Source: an uncultured Clostridia bacterium (lineage in GTDB: Bacteria > Bacillota > Clostridia > Oscillospirales > Acutalibacteraceae). From it: 7,213 nucleotides of DNA. The DNA lies in NCBI GenBank assembly GCA_937895645.1, contig CALBKQ010000147.1, forward strand, positions 1-7,213. The letters are read 5' to 3'. The translations under genes were made by a program, and so were the position numbers. Below the pieces are notes generated by a model that ran no database searches, had not been told where the DNA came from, and worked only from the letters and a program-made list of their open reading frames with translations. Below are positions 4,159-7,213 of the stretch, one piece after another (the stretch's first letter is position 1; each line of letters opens with the position of its first letter).

Positions 4159-6681
4159 ATGAAAACACTTAAAAAGATATTATTGGGTATTAGTATTTCT
4201 GTTTTATCTTTGGTAATTATTGCAGGAATTGCGTTTGCGATTATCAAAGTGCCTACTCTTACCATTGATTTCTCACAACAATCTGAACTTACAGGCAGAG
4301 CGTCGGGATTTCTTTATGGTATTGCAGAAGATGATGTGCCAACTGCTGAAATTGTTGAAAGTATAGGTATTAACACACTTGCTACAAAACCTGCAGGTGG
4401 ACTTCAGCACCCTATTGGTGATGTAGAGCAAGTTGCAGAAACCTTTACAGAATCCGGTGGCGAATACTTATTTATCTATACTCAAGATATGTATGATACC
4501 TGGTATTACCAGCTTGACAGCCTTGATGCGTATAACGAGCGAGTTCGTAAAACTGTTACTAAAATGGAAAATTCAAAGTACAAAGATAAGCTTGTTTACT
4601 GCATTTATAATGAAATGGACAATGGTCAATGGTTTGGCGACCATTGGGTAGAAGAAAATCGTTACAAATTCTATGACGCTTGGAAATCTACATATAATGT
4701 TGTTAAAGAAATAAATCCTGATGCGAAAATTGCAGGACCTGGTCATTGTGGCTACAACTATGACTGGAACAAGGAATTTTTGACATACTGCAAAACAAAT
4801 AACTGTATGCCTGATATGTTTGTATGGCACGAGCTTGCCGGCGAACCAAACTATTCAATTTATTGGATGGAATATCGTTTTAATGAATTCAATGAAATGT
4901 GTGACGAATTAGGCGTTGAAAGATTGCCTATTTGCATTTCTGAATACGGACTTATGCAGACTAACGGTATTCCTGGGGAATCTGTAAAATGGATTTCTCG
5001 TCTTGAAGCAAGTGATATTTATGGTTGTGTGGCATACTGGCGACTTGCAAACAACCTTGCAGAAGTAGTTGCTGATGATGTTACACCTAACTCAAACTAT
5101 TGGGTTTACAAGTTCTATGCTGATATGAAAGGTAAAGAACTTGAAGTTACTGAATGGGATTTATTCCATAGTAATATCGGTAACTGGCTTAAAGGTAAAT
5201 ACCCTCTTTTCAACAAGGGATTTATCGGTATGGCGAGTTTTGATGAGGCTGAAAACAAGTTTTATGTAATGGCTGGCGGTAGTGCTGAAAACAGCAAAAT
5301 CAAGATTGAAAACATCGATGAAAAGTACTTAAAAAATGGTGACAAAGTTACAGTTAAAGTTACTTATGTTGATTTCAAAGGTCTTGGTGGTGCAGTTTAC
5401 TCCCCTGAAGAATGTATGACAGAGGTTGTTAAAGTTTCGGGTAATGCTATTAAGTTCACACTTCCTTGCGAACGTGAAAGTCAGTCATATTTTATTGAAA
5501 TCACACCTTATGACAATGAAGAAGAGAGTAAGAATGAAAATCGTACACTTCGTTTTGAGGCTGAAGACGCAAAATTTGATGGTAATGCTTTTGTACCTGA
5601 ATGGATTTCTTATGCAAGTTCAAAAGGATTAGTTGTTAAAGGTCTTGACAAAGAAAGTACAATCAAATTTACTGTTGATGTAGATAAAGCAGGTATTTAT
5701 TCACTTGATTTTGTTTATGCTAATGGTGGAGTTGAGGCAGGAAGAATAACTGCAGATGCACAGATTTCAATAAATGGCAAAGAAATGCCTACTAAATTTA
5801 ATTCTACAATTAAAGACGAGTATATGGAGTGTGTTACAATTCACGCTAACCTTAAAAAAGGTAAAAACACAATCTATATAAATGTGCTTAATGATGCTAT
5901 TCTTACACTTGATTTTGTTGATGTAACTACTCAAAAATTTACCGATGAAGCTTATTGTACTCTACTTCAATCAAAAAATGCCGATAAAGCAGAAAATTCA
6001 TATTCAGTTATTGTTAAAGAAAACGGTTGGTATGATTTGATGCTTACTAATTATGATAACATTCAAGTTTTCATAAATGGAATTGAAAGTAAAGACCCAT
6101 TTATTTATACAGAAGAATATACCAAACAAGAAGGAAATGGCAGACTTTTGTTATACCTTCACAGAGGATATAATAAGGTTACCCTTTCTGACAACACAGA
6201 ACTAGTTAGTGTTGCTGTTGACCCAAAAGCTTTTGAAAGCAATTCAAATGTAATAGCCCCTGCTGATATGAAAGTTTTCAATGGTGCAACTATTGAAGAG
6301 GATAAGAATACTTCAAGTGGCAAGAGAATTGGTTGGATTGCATCTGATAAAGGTAGTTATGCTACATTCAATGTGAATGCCCCAAAAGCAGGTTACTATA
6401 ACTTTACTATTGAATATGCTAACAATGAAGAAGGTGGATATCATGACTATAATGTTGACCTTGTTGAGCGTTACATTACCTTTACAGTAAACGGTGAAAA
6501 TCGTGGTAATTACTTCTTCCGTAGCACATACAGTTGGGAAACTTACAAGACAAAAACTGTAGTACTTTACCTTGACGAAGGAGACAATGAAATCAAGCTT
6601 TCAAATGACGGCTCATCCAGTTTTAACAACAGAGTTACCTATGCACCAAACATTGGCGATATTCAGGTAAATCCATTCTAA
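4159..6681 (+). CDS. Membrane-anchored glycoside-hydrolase-like protein with CBM6/35-like modules
   Basis: This 840-residue protein starts at ATG 4159, eight bases after GGGTGG (4145-4150); a GTG at 4147 falls inside that site. Residues 1-29 (MKTLKKILLG, then a long hydrophobic stretch) form a signal anchor without a clear cleavage site or lipobox, so the rest should be outside the cell. Residues about 50-330 look like a clan GH-A (beta/alpha)8 barrel with weak GH39/GH5-like character. E152 in CIYNEMDNG fits the acid/base after strand 4 and E262 in ICISEYGLM fits the nucleophile after strand 7; WHELAG (223-228) and AGPGHCGYN (192-200) would line the site. Residues about 330-450 form an accessory beta domain. 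Then come CBM6/35-like beta-sandwiches at about 464-590 (RFEAEDAKF, YANGG) and 697-838 (YANNEEGG), with a degenerate or unrelated beta region between (598-690). The likely role is binding and cleaving plant or host polysaccharide. Neither GH family nor substrate is assigned. Confidence 0.72.
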   Translation: MKTLKKILLGISISVLSLVIIAGIAFAIIKVPTLTIDFSQQSELTGRASGFLYGIAEDDVPTAEIVESIGINTLATKPAGGLQHPIGDVEQVAETFTESGGEYLFIYTQDMYDTWYYQLDSLDAYNERVRKTVTKMENSKYKDKLVYCIYNEMDNGQWFGDHWVEENRYKFYDAWKSTYNVVKEINPDAKIAGPGHCGYNYDWNKEFLTYCKTNNCMPDMFVWHELAGEPNYSIYWMEYRFNEFNEMCDELGVERLPICISEYGLMQTNGIPGESVKWISRLEASDIYGCVAYWRLANNLAEVVADDVTPNSNYWVYKFYADMKGKELEVTEWDLFHSNIGNWLKGKYPLFNKGFIGMASFDEAENKFYVMAGGSAENSKIKIENIDEKYLKNGDKVTVKVTYVDFKGLGGAVYSPEECMTEVVKVSGNAIKFTLPCERESQSYFIEITPYDNEEESKNENRTLRFEAEDAKFDGNAFVPEWISYASSKGLVVKGLDKESTIKFTVDVDKAGIYSLDFVYANGGVEAGRITADAQISINGKEMPTKFNSTIKDEYMECVTIHANLKKGKNTIYINVLNDAILTLDFVDVTTQKFTDEAYCTLLQSKNADKAENSYSVIVKENGWYDLMLTNYDNIQVFINGIESKDPFIYTEEYTKQEGNGRLLLYLHRGYNKVTLSDNTELVSVAVDPKAFESNSNVIAPADMKVFNGATIEEDKNTSSGKRIGWIASDKGSYATFNVNAPKAGYYNFTIEYANNEEGGYHDYNVDLVERYITFTVNGENRGNYFFRSTYSWETYKTKTVVLYLDEGDNEIKLSNDGSSSFNNRVTYAPNIGDIQVNPF

Positions 6682-6692
6682 AAAATCACTAC

Positions 6693-6721
6693 AAAAAAGA
6701 CGCTTTTGAGCGTCTTTTTTT
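6693..6721 (+). terminator. Strong intrinsic terminator after the glycoside-hydrolase-like gene
   Basis: A 12-pair perfect stem AAAAAAGACGCT / AGCGTCTTTTTT (6693-6704 with 6709-6720) with a TTTG tetraloop ends in seven T. It begins 11 bases after the stop codon. It separates this transcription unit from the downstream carboxylase gene. Confidence 0.93.
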
Positions 6722-6760
6722 GTTATTACGACAAAAATATTTTTTATTATTTGAATACTA

Positions 6761-6789
6761 TTGATAATAATAAAAATATAAGGTATAAT
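6761..6789 (+). promoter_or_regulatory. Sigma-A promoter of the carboxylase subunit gene
   Basis: TTGATA (6761-6766) and TATAAT (6784-6789) are separated by exactly 17 bases in a very AT-rich stretch just after the terminator. The predicted start is near 6796, giving a leader of about 57 bases. Confidence 0.8.
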
Positions 6790-6795
6790 TACATT

Positions 6796-6816
6796 AAAAT
6801 TACAATGGGTAATTTT
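6796..6816. repeat. 8-bp inverted repeat at the predicted transcription start
   Basis: AAAATTAC (6796-6803) and GTAATTTT (6809-6816) are perfect complements around a five-base spacer, beginning at the predicted +1 of the carboxylase gene. The position suits a repressor operator or a 5' leader hairpin; in such AT-rich DNA a chance match is also possible. Confidence 0.35.
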
Positions 6817-6852
6817 GGAATAAAATTAAATGTGTTTTGGAGGCAAAAAACT

Positions 6853-7213
6853 ATGAAAGTACAGTTTACTGAAACCGTATTAAGAGATGCCAACCAATCC
6901 CTTATTGCAACAAGAATGCCTTTTAAGGATTTAGAACCAGTTCTTGAAAAGCTCAATAAGGCGGGTTACTATTCTCTTGAATGCTGGGGCGGTGCTACAT
7001 TCGACTCATGTCTTCGTTACCTTAATGAAGACCCATGGGTAAGACTCAGAAGCATCAAGGCAAAGTGTCCTGATACTAAGCTTCAAATGCTTCTTCGTGG
7101 TCAGAACCTTTTAGGTTACAAGCACTACCCTGATGATGTTGTAAGAATGTTTGTTAAAAAGAGTATTGAAAACGGTATTGATGTTATCAGAATATTCGAC
7201 GCTCTTAACGATG
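6853..7213 (+). CDS. Biotin-dependent carboxyltransferase subunit (OadA/PycB type), 5' part
   Basis: The first 120 residues are visible and the window ends inside the gene. The start ATG has GGAGG (6839-6843) nine bases upstream. MKVQFTETVLRDANQSLIAT is the hallmark opening of the HMGL-like carboxyltransferase domain of oxaloacetate decarboxylase alpha / pyruvate carboxylase subunit B; R11 and D12 of the RDANQS motif are the expected substrate and metal ligands. LECWGGATFDSCLRYLNEDP (42-61), MLLRGQNLLGYKHYPDDVV (79-97) and DVIRIFDALND (110-120) follow in the canonical order. The subunit moves a carboxyl group between oxaloacetate/pyruvate and biotin. Full proteins are about 460-600 residues, some with a C-terminal biotinyl domain. 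Whether it works in a Na+-pumping decarboxylase or in two-subunit pyruvate carboxylase cannot be decided without the downstream genes. Confidence 0.9.
   Translation, partial: MKVQFTETVLRDANQSLIATRMPFKDLEPVLEKLNKAGYYSLECWGGATFDSCLRYLNEDPWVRLRSIKAKCPDTKLQMLLRGQNLLGYKHYPDDVVRMFVKKSIENGIDVIRIFDALND

Noticed and set aside
4038..4265. Minus-strand open frame across the TSUP/glycoside-hydrolase junction
   Set aside because: It lies opposite two supported genes and a promoter, with no family resemblance.
4433..4830. Short open frames on both strands inside the glycoside-hydrolase-like gene
   Set aside because: They are out-of-frame shadows of the barrel coding sequence without ribosome binding sites or recognisable motifs.
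5426..5632. 68-codon plus-strand frame inside the glycoside-hydrolase-like gene
   Set aside because: It lies wholly inside the larger, motif-supported frame, has no ribosome binding site, and its product is a low-complexity Met/Leu/Lys-rich sequence.
1..7213. CRISPR arrays, tRNA or rRNA genes, toxin-antitoxin pairs, defence systems
   Set aside because: No spaced direct repeats, cloverleaf or rRNA-like segments or matching protein motifs were seen on either strand.

Overview
The window looks like an AT-rich Firmicute chromosome, most likely an anaerobic Clostridia member (for example a gut Oscillospiraceae/Lachnospiraceae-type lineage). The grounds are strong GGAGG-type ribosome binding sites, consensus sigma-A promoters with 17-base spacers, a Xre regulator of a Firmicute style, a biotin-dependent carboxylase subunit, and an anchored carbohydrate-active protein with several binding modules. 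Species cannot be named from the sequence alone.

Layout. (1) 43-1343 is a complete, apparently intact insertion sequence of the IS3 family, IS150-like subgroup. It has imperfect 25-base terminal inverted repeats, orfA (89-472), and orfB in the -1 frame joined by a probable programmed frameshift at about 457-463. It lies next to a possible 3' end of an older gene (1-42) and a bidirectional terminator (1380-1426). (2) 1486-2559, minus strand, is a Xre-type regulator with a long helical C-terminal part. It has its own near-consensus promoter and a perfect 12-base palindrome in its leader. (3) 2731-3381, minus strand, is a small membrane protein with a bacterial PH-like (bPH_6-type) domain and a charged tail. 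It is divergent from (4) 3404-3754 and 3751-4116, two half-size TauE/SafE (TSUP) transporter proteins overlapping by ATGA. (5) 4159-6681 encodes an 840-residue membrane-anchored, probably extracellular glycoside-hydrolase-like protein (clan GH-A style TIM barrel) followed by beta-sandwich/CBM6-35-like modules. It ends at a strong terminator. (6) 6853 to the window end is the start of a biotin-dependent carboxylase/decarboxylase carboxyltransferase subunit (OadA/PycB type), with its own promoter.

How the parts relate. The two TSUP halves form one translationally coupled unit and very probably one transporter. The divergent bPH-like gene starts only 22 bases away, so regulation may be shared or mutually antisense. 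The glycoside-hydrolase-like gene, the regulator and the carboxylase each have separate promoters and terminators, and no shared pathway is visible. I see no CRISPR array, tRNA or rRNA, and no convincing novel multi-gene system. The items most worth a second look are the split transporter with its tight divergent neighbour, the unassigned glycoside-hydrolase-like protein, and several promoter-overlapping inverted repeats.
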